From: Lachnospiraceae bacterium
GTDB taxonomy: Bacteria; Bacillota; Clostridia; Lachnospirales; Lachnospiraceae
Assembly (NCBI GenBank): GCA_015057325.1
Contig: SVEQ01000005.1
Span: forward strand, 1-64,000
Length of the DNA stretch: 64,000 bases
Direction: 5' to 3'
The notes beneath the pieces were generated by a model. That model made no database searches. It had not been told where the DNA came from and saw only the letters and a program-made list of their open reading frames with translations. The number at the start of each line of letters is the position of its first letter. Within the stretch, counting starts at the first letter, position 1. Position numbers and translations under genes: made by a program. Below, one piece after another: positions 8,883-17,015 of the stretch.

Positions 8883-9650
8883 TTACTTCTGTTTGTGATA
8901 TAAAATGTTAAGACCCTTAAGTGTAAGATTCGGGTCATAGTAGTCGATACAATCCGTCTCGTCTGCAATAATCTTTCCAAGTCCACCGGTTGCAACAACC
9001 GTCATCTCATCAAGACCTGCTTCCTCACGAACCTTCTTAATAATGTACTCCGTCTGTCCGATGTGACCGAATATAAGTCCTGACTGCATAGAGCTTATGG
9101 TATCCTTGCCAAGAACTTTCTCCGGTTTCATAATTTCAATCTTTGGAAGCTTAGCGGCATCCTGCCAGAGAGCATGCGCAGCAATTCTTATACCCGGCGA
9201 AGTAACACCGCCGACAAGACTTGCGTCCTCCAAAATAAGGTCATGTGTTGTTGCAGTACCGTAATCGATAACAAGTACAGGGCCTCCATATATCTCATAT
9301 GCAGCAACCGCATCAACAATACGGTCTGCACCCATTTCCTTAGGATTTGGGATGTTAATCTTAATACCTGTTTTGATTCCCGGTTCAACAAGAATCGGAT
9401 TAACATTAAAGTATTTGATAAGTCCGTTAATAATATGGTGATTAACATCAGGCACAACCGAAGCCATAATAGCCGCATCTACAACTTCACGGCTCATTCC
9501 TCTGCTGTGAAGAAGATTATAGAAAAAGATTCCGTACTCATCGGATGTTCTTGGTATCTTGGTGGTCATGCGGAAGGTACCTTCTATTTCATCTCCATTA
9601 AAAAGACCTATTGTTATGTTCGTATTTCCTATATCTATAGCAAGTAGCAT
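8883..9650 (-). CDS. coaX: Type III pantothenate kinase
   Basis: A 255-residue CoaX, which phosphorylates pantothenate as the first step of coenzyme A synthesis. It has the ASKHA phosphate motif '[12 protein letters not shown]' at residues 5-16, the '[17 protein letters not shown]' block, the '[13 protein letters not shown]' motif and 'GGVTSPGI'. The ribosome binding site is AAAGGAGAAAAAGC before ATG. It heads a two-gene unit with dusB. Upstream lies a large palindromic element (9675-9814) that may form part of its leader. Confidence 0.95.
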   Translation of the reverse strand: MLLAIDIGNTNITIGLFNGDEIEGTFRMTTKIPRTSDEYGIFFYNLLHSRGMSREVVDAAIMASVVPDVNHHIINGLIKYFNVNPILVEPGIKTGIKINIPNPKEMGADRIVDAVAAYEIYGGPVLVIDYGTATTHDLILEDASLVGGVTSPGIRIAAHALWQDAAKLPKIEIMKPEKVLGKDTISSMQSGLIFGHIGQTEYIIKKVREEAGLDEMTVVATGGLGKIIADETDCIDYYDPNLTLKGLNILYHKQK

Positions 9651-9674
9651 GCTTTTTCTCCTTTCATTTGCTTA

Positions 9675-9814
9675 TTTGCACCTGCCTTACAGTTCCAACG
9701 CAGGCCGCTTGCGCTGCGTATAAAACGTAGCGGTACTAGACTCACACTTCGTGTTCGTCAAGTGCCGACGTCTTATAAAGCACCTGCTTATGGAATCTGT
9801 AAGGCAGGTGCAAA
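9675..9814. repeat. Palindromic element with 18-bp perfect terminal inverted repeats
   Basis: TTTGCACCTGCCTTACAG at 9675-9692 is exactly complementary to 9797-9814, and the homology continues imperfectly inward (TTCCA and GCAGG blocks). The interior is GC-rich for this genome and has further internal hairpins. It sits between the DUF6145-like gene and coaX. The sequences CACCTGC and GGCACTTG recur in the hairpin terminators at 55-58 kb. It could be a non-autonomous mobile element, a structured RNA in the coaX leader, or a compound terminator. Confidence 0.6.
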
Positions 9815-9840
9815 ATCTACGTTATGACAGTATATGTACA

Positions 9841-10188
9841 TCATTCTGTCGCTATATCTTCAACATCCTCACCAAGCACGAATATACGATAGAAGAGGGA
9901 AATACTCTCTAACAATTCACGTTTCGTGGTTTGGTATTGTTTTATCTTGAGGGCACAGCCGATTTCGTCGTAGAGTAGGTCGTTTTCGTCGGCCATAGTT
10001 TTGAATATAAGTTCGTTATCTTCGTTAAACTCAAGGGTAAGTATTCCGCCGATGTCCTCGGTAAATAAGACACACATTACCTGGAGTTCTTCTTTGATTG
10101 CGTCCGGCAATTTATCAAAGACAGGATTTAAATAATATTTCTCTTCATATTTTGAGGATGCACAAAGCACAACCTTTTGTCTACCCAT
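9841..10188 (-). CDS. DUF6145-like small protein
   Basis: A 115-residue acidic protein. The conserved-looking blocks 'VVLCASSKYEEKYYLNPVF', 'EELQVMCVLFTEDIGGILTL' and 'DEIGCALKIKQYQ' match what I remember of DUF6145 from Lachnospiraceae. No signal, membrane helix or catalytic motif is seen. The start is supported by AAGGAAGTAAAAT upstream. It is divergent from the aminotransferase gene. Confidence 0.7.
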   Translation of the reverse strand: MGRQKVVLCASSKYEEKYYLNPVFDKLPDAIKEELQVMCVLFTEDIGGILTLEFNEDNELIFKTMADENDLLYDEIGCALKIKQYQTTKRELLESISLFYRIFVLGEDVEDIATE

Positions 10189-10302
10189 ATTTTACTTCCT
10201 TAACTTTTCTTCATTTTTGTGTGAAAACACGTTTTGCCTTCTCACACCAACTGCATACGAGTATAACATGTATCGGGTAACATTTCAACGCAAAATGGCA
10301 AG

Positions 10303-10331
10303 TTGCAACGAGTGTAAAAATCTGATAAGAT
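10303..10331 (+). promoter_or_regulatory. Probable promoter of the aminotransferase gene
   Basis: TTGCAA (10303-10308), a 17-nt spacer, then TAAGAT (10326-10331), lying about 60 bases before the ATG at 10393 in the divergent region 10189-10392. Nothing else in that 204-base interval is recognised. Confidence 0.4.
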
Positions 10332-10392
10332 AACATATTGTAACGACAAGAAACACATTTTTATTTATATAAGAAAAGAGGAATAAAACAAA

Positions 10393-11577
10393 ATGTTAAA
10401 TCAACACTTTATTGACATGTGTGGACAGAAATCTGTTATACGTGAACTTTTCATGTACGGCAAAGAGCGTGCTGCCGAAATCGGATACGAGAACGTTTTT
10501 GATTACAGTCTTGGTAATCCGTCAGTTGCACCACCGCAAAGTTTCACAGACGAAATGATAAAACTCCTTCAGGAGAGCGAACCTGTAAGTCTTCACGGCT
10601 ACTCACCGACACTCGGTATCGATTCTGTAAGAGAGGCCATTGCCAAATCATTAAATGATCGTTTTGATATGAACTACGAGAAGAAAGACATCTTTATGAC
10701 AAGTGGTGCTGCAGGTGCTATTGCTCATGCAGCTAGAGCCGTTACAGTTCCGGGCGACGAAATTATAACATTTGCTCCATTCTTCCCGGAGTACAGACCT
10801 TATATAGAAGAAACCGGAGCTAAACTTAAGATCGTTCCTGCCGATATAAGCAGTTTTCAGATTAACTTTGATGCATTCCTTGATATGCTTAATGAAAAGG
10901 TTATGGCCGTTCTTATCAACAGCCCTAATAATCCATCAGGAATTGTATATTCAACCGAAACAATCGACAAGCTTGCCATGATTCTTACAGAGAAAGAGGA
11001 AGAGTACGGTCATCCAATTTATATTATTTCCGATGAGCCATACAGAGAGATTGTATTTAACGGTTGCGACGCTCCGTTTGTTGCGGCACATTACAACAAC
11101 ACACTTACATGTTATTCATTTAGTAAGTCACTCTCACTTCCGGGTGAGCGTATCGGATACATCGCAGTTAATCCTGCATGCGGCGATTCTGCACTTATTG
11201 TTGACATGTGTGGTCAGATATCAAGAGGAACCGGTCACAACTGTCCACCTAGTATTATCCAGCTTGCAGTTTCAAAATGTCTTTACGAGACTTCTGATTT
11301 ATCAGTATATGAAGAGAATAAGAACATTCTCTACACAGAACTTACAAAACTCGGCTTTGAAATAGTTGAGCCCGGCGGAACATTCTATATGTTCCCGAAA
11401 TCATTAGAGCCGGATGCCGTTGCATTCTGTAATAAAGCAAAAGATTTCGACCTTATTATAGTTCCAAGTGATTCCTTTGGAGTTCCGGGACACTTCCGCA
11501 TAAGCTACTGCATCCCAACCGAGAAAGTTAAGCGTTCCATCGCAGCGTTTGAGAAGCTCGCAGCACTTTACAACTAA
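10393..11577 (+). CDS. Pyridoxal-phosphate-dependent aminotransferase, class I/II
   Basis: A 394-residue fold-type I aminotransferase of the aspartate aminotransferase class. Visible motifs are 'DYSLGNPSVAPP' near residue 39, 'HGYSPTLGIDSVREAIA', 'SGAAGAIAHAARAV', 'LINSPNNPSGIVYS', 'YIISDEPYREIVF', the Schiff-base lysine in 'YSFSKSLSLPGERIGY', and the carboxylate-binding Arg in 'GHFRISYC'. Substrate is not determined; this subtype in Clostridia is usually annotated simply as an aminotransferase. It is the only plus-strand gene in this part and shares a bidirectional terminator with the aldolase gene. Confidence 0.92.
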   Translation: MLNQHFIDMCGQKSVIRELFMYGKERAAEIGYENVFDYSLGNPSVAPPQSFTDEMIKLLQESEPVSLHGYSPTLGIDSVREAIAKSLNDRFDMNYEKKDIFMTSGAAGAIAHAARAVTVPGDEIITFAPFFPEYRPYIEETGAKLKIVPADISSFQINFDAFLDMLNEKVMAVLINSPNNPSGIVYSTETIDKLAMILTEKEEEYGHPIYIISDEPYREIVFNGCDAPFVAAHYNNTLTCYSFSKSLSLPGERIGYIAVNPACGDSALIVDMCGQISRGTGHNCPPSIIQLAVSKCLYETSDLSVYEENKNILYTELTKLGFEIVEPGGTFYMFPKSLEPDAVAFCNKAKDFDLIIVPSDSFGVPGHFRISYCIPTEKVKRSIAAFEKLAALYN

Positions 11578-11584
11578 ACAGCAA

Positions 11585-11616
11585 TAAAAAAGCTCGTGCA
11601 ATGCACGAGCTTTTCT
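11585..11616. terminator. Bidirectional terminator
   Basis: AAAAAGCTCGTGCA with its complement TGCACGAGCTTTT forms a stem flanked by A-run and T-run, placed between the convergent aminotransferase and aldolase genes. Confidence 0.85.
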
Positions 11617-11636
11617 TATATCCATCAATGTATGAA

Positions 11637-12500
11637 TCAAGCTTTGCCAACTGATCCGAAGAGTTCCATCTTCTCTTTAACAGTAGCCTTGATTGCTTCA
11701 GCGCCAGGAGCAAGAAGCTTACGAGGATCAAATCCTTTACCTTCTTTATCCTTACCTGCCTCGATGTACTCACGAGTAGCTTCCTGGAATGCAAGCTGAC
11801 ACTCTGTGTTAACATTTATCTTAGAAACACCAAGTGAGATAGCTTTCTTAATCATATCCTCAGGGATACCTGTACCACCGTGAAGAACTAATGGCATAAC
11901 ACCAGTCTTCTCCTGAACTGCTGCAAGTGTCTCGAATGAAAGACCAGCCCAGTTCTCAGGATACTTACCATGAATGTTACCGATACCTGCAGCAAGCATA
12001 TCTACACCAAGATCTGCAATTGCCTTACACTCATCAGGATCTGCACACTCACCTGCACCAACAACTCCGTCTTCTTCTCCACCGATTGAACCAACTTCTG
12101 CCTCGATAGAAAGACCAAGCTGATGAGCTACGTTAACAAGCTCTCTTGTCTTCTCGATGTTCTCCTCGATTGGATAGTGAGAACCATCAAACATAACTGA
12201 AGTAAATCCAGCCTTAATACACTTGTAGCATCCTTCGTATGTACCGTGATCAAGGTGAAGCGCTACAGGAACTGTAATTCCCAACTCTTCATCCATAGCC
12301 TTAACCATAGCTGATACAGTCTTGAAACCTGTCATATACTTACCTGCTCCCTCAGATACTCCAAGGATTACAGGGCTGTTTAACTCCTGTGCTGTTAAAA
12401 GAATAGACTTTGTCCACTCAAGGTTGTTGATGTTAAACTGACCAACTGCATACTTGCCTTCTTTTGCTTTCTTAAGCATCTCTGTTGCTGAAACTAACAT
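11637..12500 (-). CDS. fba: Class II fructose-1,6-bisphosphate aldolase
   Basis: A 287-residue zinc-dependent aldolase of glycolysis, cleaving fructose-1,6-bisphosphate to dihydroxyacetone phosphate and glyceraldehyde-3-phosphate. Motifs are 'AVGQFNINNLEW' at 18-29, the metal ligands in 'ALHLDHGTYEGC', 'SVMFDGSHYPIEENI', 'EAEVGSIGGEEDG', 'GIGNIHGKYP' and the phosphate-binding 'LVLHGGTGIPEDMI'. The ribosome binding site is CGGAGGATATGTC. The roughly 100-base leader contains ATGACCA/TGGTCAT arms (about 12530-12576) that could be an operator or hairpin, and a TATAAT box near 12589, but no clear -35. Confidence 0.95.
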   Translation of the reverse strand: MLVSATEMLKKAKEGKYAVGQFNINNLEWTKSILLTAQELNSPVILGVSEGAGKYMTGFKTVSAMVKAMDEELGITVPVALHLDHGTYEGCYKCIKAGFTSVMFDGSHYPIEENIEKTRELVNVAHQLGLSIEAEVGSIGGEEDGVVGAGECADPDECKAIADLGVDMLAAGIGNIHGKYPENWAGLSFETLAAVQEKTGVMPLVLHGGTGIPEDMIKKAISLGVSKINVNTECQLAFQEATREYIEAGKDKEGKGFDPRKLLAPGAEAIKATVKEKMELFGSVGKA

Positions 12501-12605
12501 GACATATCCTCCGTTTATTTATTATATTATTATGACCACTACATAAGATGTGGTGTGTTATAAAACAACATGGTCATCTGCCATGTGTATTATAACGCAA
12601 CTGTC

Positions 12606-12645
12606 AAAAAAAAGAAAGAGAAAGTTTATTCTTTCCCTTTCAGTA
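12606..12645 (-). terminator. Terminator overlapping the end of the cps-operon surface gene
   Basis: On the minus strand GAAAGGGAAAG, a short loop and CTTTCTCTTTC are followed by eight T. The stem includes the last codons and stop of the gene ending at 12626. Confidence 0.65.
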
Positions 12646-13231
12646 AATAAAATCCAGCAAATCCAAGCACTCCAAGCATTATTACCAATGCTGCAATTAA
12701 TATAATTTGAGAAAATGATGACTCTTCTTCCACCGAATCGGTATCATTTATTTCGGTTTCGACTTCAGTTTTTTCTTCCGTCTCCTCCGTCTCATCTGCA
12801 GTTGTTTCTTCAGAAGACTCCGTTGCAACTTCTGTTGTAACTTCAGTAGTAACTTCTTCTTTTTCCTGTATAGCTGCATCTTGCGATGTGGAATCAACTG
12901 TAGCTGCATCATCTCCATCAACGGAATCATTTATTATCCCCGAAACCGCGGCGGGAAATTTTTCTTTGATATCCTTTGGCGGCTCCGCCTTTTCCTCTGT
13001 TGTGGATCTGTTAATTCCAAGTTCTTCATCAAACTTACCGTTAAGATAATCCTGATAAGCTGCCGCAGCTCCACCCGCATCAGGAGAATAACCATGCGCC
13101 GAAAGCCACGCCTTTGCCTGTGCCTTCTCCTCTTCGGTATAGGCATAAGAACTCGTACTAACAGTAAATGCTAAAACCACAGCCAATGCTAATGTCAGAA
13201 GCAAAAATCTTAATTTATTTTGACGAATCAT
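12626..13231 (-). CDS. Secreted acidic protein with C-terminal membrane anchor
   Basis: About 201 residues. The start is taken at the ATG ending at 13231, giving a clear signal peptide ('LRFLLLTLALAVVLAFT..SSYAY'). A short helical domain (about 30-75, 'EEKAQAKAWLSAHGYSPDAGGAAAAYQDYLNGKF') is followed by a long Glu/Thr/Val-rich low-complexity linker and a membrane helix at about 178-196 with a basic tail. It overlaps the tyrosine kinase gene by 17 bases and is the last gene of the cps-type operon. Family not recognised; a surface partner of the polysaccharide machinery is an inference. Confidence 0.75.
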   Translation of the reverse strand: MIRQNKLRFLLLTLALAVVLAFTVSTSSYAYTEEEKAQAKAWLSAHGYSPDAGGAAAAYQDYLNGKFDEELGINRSTTEEKAEPPKDIKEKFPAAVSGIINDSVDGDDAATVDSTSQDAAIQEKEEVTTEVTTEVATESSEETTADETEETEEKTEVETEINDTDSVEEESSFSQIILIAALVIMLGVLGFAGFYLLKGKE

Positions 13232-13934
13232 TATTACCATAATCTCCATAACTACCGTAATACTTACCATAGTATCCGCCGTAATAACCGCCGTAGTATC
13301 CTTTACCACCCATTTCAACCTTATTAAGAACGGCACCAAGAATTCTACATCCACTCTGCTCTAATTGGCGTTTAACTCTTTGAACTACTTTATAACTTAC
13401 GTTATCTGTCTCTATAACAATTATTGCTCCATCACATTGTTTTGCAACGATTGCAGCATCAATTACACTTCCAAGCGGAGGACAGTCGATAATAACATAA
13501 TCAAATTCTTCTCTTGAATGATCAAGGAGTTGTTTAAAATAATCATTACCCAAAAGTTCAGCCGGATTAGGTGCAACCTGACCTGTAAATACAGCACTTA
13601 AATTTTCTACATTTGTCTCGCATATCACATCATCCAAACTACACTGTCCACTTAAAAAATGAGCAAGACCCTTTGTTTCTACATCAACTCCATATCTGAC
13701 AACTGTAACAGATTTACGAATATCAGCATCAATGTACAAAACTTTTTTCCCATCCTCTGCCAAAGAATTAGCAAGATTAAATGCTACCACAGATTTGCCC
13801 TCATTTGGAACAGAGCTTGTCACGCTAATTACACGGACATCATCACCGGAAAAAAACAAATTTGTACGCAGTGTCTTATATGCTTCATTTGTTTTAAAAT
13901 CAAGGTCTGTTTTCTTTTCAAAATTAATTTTCAT
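13215..13934 (-). CDS. CpsD/CapB-like bacterial tyrosine kinase
   Basis: A 239-residue cytoplasmic BY-kinase. Walker A is 'SSVPNEGKSVVAFNLA' (about 41-56), Walker A' is 'VLYIDADIRKS', and Walker B is 'YVIIDCPPLGSVID'. The C terminus is a run of Gly and Tyr with ten tyrosines in some 23 residues, the autophosphorylation cluster. Such kinases pair with a CpsC-type membrane partner and control chain length and export of capsule or exopolysaccharide; a CpsB phosphatase reverses the modification. Its gene overlaps the CpsC-like gene by 11 bases and the downstream secreted-protein gene by 17. Confidence 0.9.
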   Translation of the reverse strand: MKINFEKKTDLDFKTNEAYKTLRTNLFFSGDDVRVISVTSSVPNEGKSVVAFNLANSLAEDGKKVLYIDADIRKSVTVVRYGVDVETKGLAHFLSGQCSLDDVICETNVENLSAVFTGQVAPNPAELLGNDYFKQLLDHSREEFDYVIIDCPPLGSVIDAAIVAKQCDGAIIVIETDNVSYKVVQRVKRQLEQSGCRILGAVLNKVEMGGKGYYGGYYGGYYGKYYGSYGDYGNNDSSK

Positions 13935-14703
13935 CTGCGTTCACCTTCTTCTTTGCCTTTTTGGCTTTTTTTGCAGCCTTTCTTGCATCCTTATCATGTC
14001 CACGTGTTGCTTTTTTGGATGTTCCCTCGGCAAGAGGTATTAATCCGAGTGTATTCATACCAAGATACTTTTCAACATCCTCTGATGTATGAATTGAATC
14101 ATCCAAAAGATACAATACTGTTATTACCCCAGCCGATAATACAAATCCCAAAATTGCACCTATAAGTGCATTCTTTGTAAGACTTGGGCTTGTAGGGTGT
14201 TCTGCAAGATTACCGTAATCCGCAACACTTGGTTGTTGAGTTTCCATGACCGTTCCCATACGTTCCGCAGACACATCTGTAAGTTTATCAACTATAGTCT
14301 TTGCCATATATGGATCATGATTATTAACAGTTATGAAAATGAACCTTGTCCCTGTAGGATTTGAAACCGAAACAGTAGATACAAACTGTTCATAAGTCAT
14401 ATCAAGTTCCAATTCTTCAATTACTTTGTTAACTACAGGACGGCTTGTTATAAACACCTGATAATCCTGAGTAAGCGTTGAACCCATCTGCAAGTCCACC
14501 AATGATGCCAGGCTTGATGTTTTAGAAACAGCCCACAACATTGCAGTAGAACTATACACCGGCTCCATAAATGCTGTTGTATATCCGGCAGCAATTCCAA
14601 GTCCTAAAGCTGTTGCAAGAATAATTATCCAAATCTTACCAAGCAGCACATAAAACAGTTCCACCAAATCGATTTCAATTTCGTCATTTCTTTCTTCTAC
14701 CAT
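13924..14703 (-). CDS. Wzz/CpsC-like polysaccharide co-polymerase (kinase modulator)
   Basis: A 259-residue protein with the Wzz topology: N-terminal 'EIDLVELFYVLLGKIWIIILATALG' helix (about 10-36), an extracytoplasmic domain, and a second helix at about 180-202 after the 'PTSPSLTKNALIGAILGF' proline-rich block. The basic cytoplasmic tail ends in Lys/Ala repeats. It would anchor and activate the adjacent tyrosine kinase, with which it overlaps by 11 bases. The start has AGGGAG nine bases upstream. Confidence 0.88.
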   Translation of the reverse strand: MVEERNDEIEIDLVELFYVLLGKIWIIILATALGLGIAAGYTTAFMEPVYSSTAMLWAVSKTSSLASLVDLQMGSTLTQDYQVFITSRPVVNKVIEELELDMTYEQFVSTVSVSNPTGTRFIFITVNNHDPYMAKTIVDKLTDVSAERMGTVMETQQPSVADYGNLAEHPTSPSLTKNALIGAILGFVLSAGVITVLYLLDDSIHTSEDVEKYLGMNTLGLIPLAEGTSKKATRGHDKDARKAAKKAKKAKKKVNADEN

Positions 14704-14729
14704 CCCTTAATTCTCCCTATCCAAATATT

Positions 14730-15458
14730 CTAATCATTAATGTATTTATTCTCAACTATTCGTTCCGGATTATCCCAAAAAGTTTTTTCAAGATAATCCA
14801 AACCGCATTTTTTTTCAATCCAATTTGCATAATCTTTAATATAAGGCGCCCTGTCTTCCATATCATGCGCGTCTGTTCCAAAGAGGTCTATATATCCCTC
14901 CTTAACAAGTTTTTTACACCATCTTGCATTCTCGTCAAGAAAACCACCGTATACACTTGATACATTCATTTGAAGAAGAACTTCCATTCGCTTAAGTTCT
15001 TCGATGCGATCTATATGCTTAAAAAGGCATCTGTATCTTTCAACATGAGCTATTATCGGGCGAAATCTTGCATTTGCAAGTTTTTGCATAACTTCGTATA
15101 ACTGAATATAACTTGTTCTTATATTAAACTCAACAAGGACATATTTGGTATTGTTAATTGTCTGAATCAGTCCTTCTTTCAAATCAGAAACAACACCCTC
15201 CTCATATAGCACCTCATTTCCAAGGTATAGTTCCATATCAGGATGGACTTTCTCAACTTCTTTTTTGAAGTTTTCAAATATTATTGGAAGTTCACTCTCT
15301 TGATACTTGTTATCCCCACGTGCATAGTGCGGTGTGAGAATGAGTTTCCTTGTTCCTTCATTATAGGACAAATCTATCATTGACATTGCTTCCTCAAGAT
15401 TCTCGGCACCGTCATCGACACCCGGAAGCATATGACTATGAATATCAAAGTACTTCAT
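14730..15458 (-). CDS. CpsB/CapC-like (YwqE) protein-tyrosine phosphatase
   Basis: A 242-residue PHP-fold manganese-dependent phosphatase. Metal ligands are visible in 'DIHSHMLPGVDDGAENLEEAM' at the N terminus, 'LTPHYARG', 'PIIAHVERY' and 'LFGTDAHDMEDRAPY'. It dephosphorylates the BY-kinase encoded two genes downstream. The start is the ATG ending at 15458, preceded by AGGAGCGATCAA; the longer frame overlapping the upstream gene is not needed. Confidence 0.92.
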   Translation of the reverse strand: MKYFDIHSHMLPGVDDGAENLEEAMSMIDLSYNEGTRKLILTPHYARGDNKYQESELPIIFENFKKEVEKVHPDMELYLGNEVLYEEGVVSDLKEGLIQTINNTKYVLVEFNIRTSYIQLYEVMQKLANARFRPIIAHVERYRCLFKHIDRIEELKRMEVLLQMNVSSVYGGFLDENARWCKKLVKEGYIDLFGTDAHDMEDRAPYIKDYANWIEKKCGLDYLEKTFWDNPERIVENKYIND

Positions 15459-15468
15459 TTGATCGCTC

Positions 15469-16908
15469 CTACACATCCGAATTGCTATTCATAGACTTAA
15501 AAACGCCTACTAAAAACATTCCAAGCACAACTGTAAATGCAGATATACTTGTCATAACCTTAACACTCCATCTGATACACTGCATTATAAACAGATACAG
15601 ATAATCAGGTACAATGTATAGACTTGTATAAGGTTTTACAATTGCCATATATATCGTTATACACACAACAATAACGCTTGATACCAGCTCTGCTACGGCT
15701 ATGTGTTTAACTCCTCTTTCTCTTCTCTGATCCATAAATATCATAAATACCATTCCAAGAACAGCACTTATAATAAACATTACTCCTGCTACAGCAAATA
15801 ATTTCAAATAACTCTTTTTAACATTAGATATATACGGAGAAACATTACTGTCAGGTATTCTGATATCTGTTTCGCCATCTAATATTTTCATCGAATTCTG
15901 CTTGATTGTAAATACATAATCCTCATAGTTAACAATTGTATTGTCATTATTAACAGAAGTATCATTGGCAAATTCCGAAACGTACTCCGAATATGCAAAC
16001 CTAAAATAACCACTCATCTGCATATTCTGCATTATTTTATCTTTGTTAAACAAACTTATATATATACCTATCATAACAAACAACGAAACCAACGAAACTG
16101 TTGTTGTAATCGTTAATACGTTGCGTGTATGACGACGTATCTTTCTTCTTTTTGTGTGTCCCTTTCTGGCACGTCTGCTTTGTGGCTTTCTAAATACCAT
16201 ACATTTACCAATGAGCAAAACAACTATACAAATAAGGGTAATCACAAGCACAACTGCCGCTATCGTATCTGTTACCGTCAAAACCTTTGAAGGTACAAGT
16301 TGCTCATTCTTATTAAGTTCTACAACCTCATTGTTTTTGGTTGTAACTACTATACGATCCTCGTCAAGTTTGACAGATGCGTCTGCCTCTGTCTTATCGG
16401 GACGATTTTTAAGTTGGCTCTTCGCCTCTGTCTGGTTAGACATGGCATTCCAAACATCAACCCCATTATCTTTTGATTGAGATTTGTCAACAGGCTTATC
16501 TGTGTTGTCTTCTGAATCATCCTCATCTTCATCCGCATCTTCTTCTGTTGTTTCCGTAGTAGCAACCGCTTCTCCGTCATCGTGTATGTTCACTTCATAC
16601 AGATATCCGTTTTCAACACCCTCTGCAATACTGTTGTACATTTTATCGATAGCCTTTTGCGCCTGTTCAGCAGTCAAATCAACATCGTCTTCACACAAAT
16701 ATACAGTCAGAGAGTTGATATATGATGAACCGGCACGATATGATTTGCCATCATATTCAAATGTTGAGCTCGCAGCAGAAATTACTCCGGCCTCATTGCT
16801 GTTAATATCTCCTGCAAACGCAACAAAAGATGGAGAAAGAACAAGAAATGTAAGTACTAGCATTTTAAAACATATATTCATAAATACATTTTTCCCTTTA
16901 ATCTCCAT
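15469..16908 (-). CDS. Unrecognised secreted/membrane protein heading the cps operon
   Basis: A 479-residue protein with a signal peptide (about 10-32), an extracytoplasmic region of some 170 residues with an acidic Glu/Asp/Thr tract, a membrane helix at about 211-233, a strongly basic cytoplasmic stretch (RKPQSRRARKGHTKRRKIRR), then four more helices near 265-285, 365-390, 405-425 and 445-470. No family recognised. Its stop lies 10 bases before cpsB, so it is part of the same operon, and it may be an envelope sensor or a polymerase accessory. Start at 16908 is plausible; Met10 is an alternative. Confidence 0.7.
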   Translation of the reverse strand: MEIKGKNVFMNICFKMLVLTFLVLSPSFVAFAGDINSNEAGVISAASSTFEYDGKSYRAGSSYINSLTVYLCEDDVDLTAEQAQKAIDKMYNSIAEGVENGYLYEVNIHDDGEAVATTETTEEDADEDEDDSEDNTDKPVDKSQSKDNGVDVWNAMSNQTEAKSQLKNRPDKTEADASVKLDEDRIVVTTKNNEVVELNKNEQLVPSKVLTVTDTIAAVVLVITLICIVVLLIGKCMVFRKPQSRRARKGHTKRRKIRRHTRNVLTITTTVSLVSLFVMIGIYISLFNKDKIMQNMQMSGYFRFAYSEYVSEFANDTSVNNDNTIVNYEDYVFTIKQNSMKILDGETDIRIPDSNVSPYISNVKKSYLKLFAVAGVMFIISAVLGMVFMIFMDQRRERGVKHIAVAELVSSVIVVCITIYMAIVKPYTSLYIVPDYLYLFIMQCIRWSVKVMTSISAFTVVLGMFLVGVFKSMNSNSDV

Positions 16909-16948
16909 TTTATATACCCATCCTCATATCTGTTTTCTTTTACAAAAC

Positions 16949-16980
16949 ATAGGCTGTTGAACTTATGTCCAACAGCCTAT
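16949..16980 (-). terminator. Terminator of the Ig-like surface protein gene
   Basis: ATAGGCTGTTG (16949-16959) pairs with CAACAGCCTAT (16970-16980), an 11-bp perfect stem; on the minus strand it is followed by a T-containing run. Confidence 0.8.
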
Positions 16981-17015
16981 TAAAAATCATTAGTCAAACT
17001 ATTAAGTAACTAATA

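Noticed and set aside
8879-8998. Longer dusB start overlapping coaX
   Set aside because: The extra 40 residues are out-of-frame coaX sequence; the conserved N terminus begins after the ATG at 8878.
12525-12600. Definite aldolase promoter
   Set aside because: A TATAAT box is present but the nearest TTGACA is only 7 bases away and no -35 at normal spacing is convincing.
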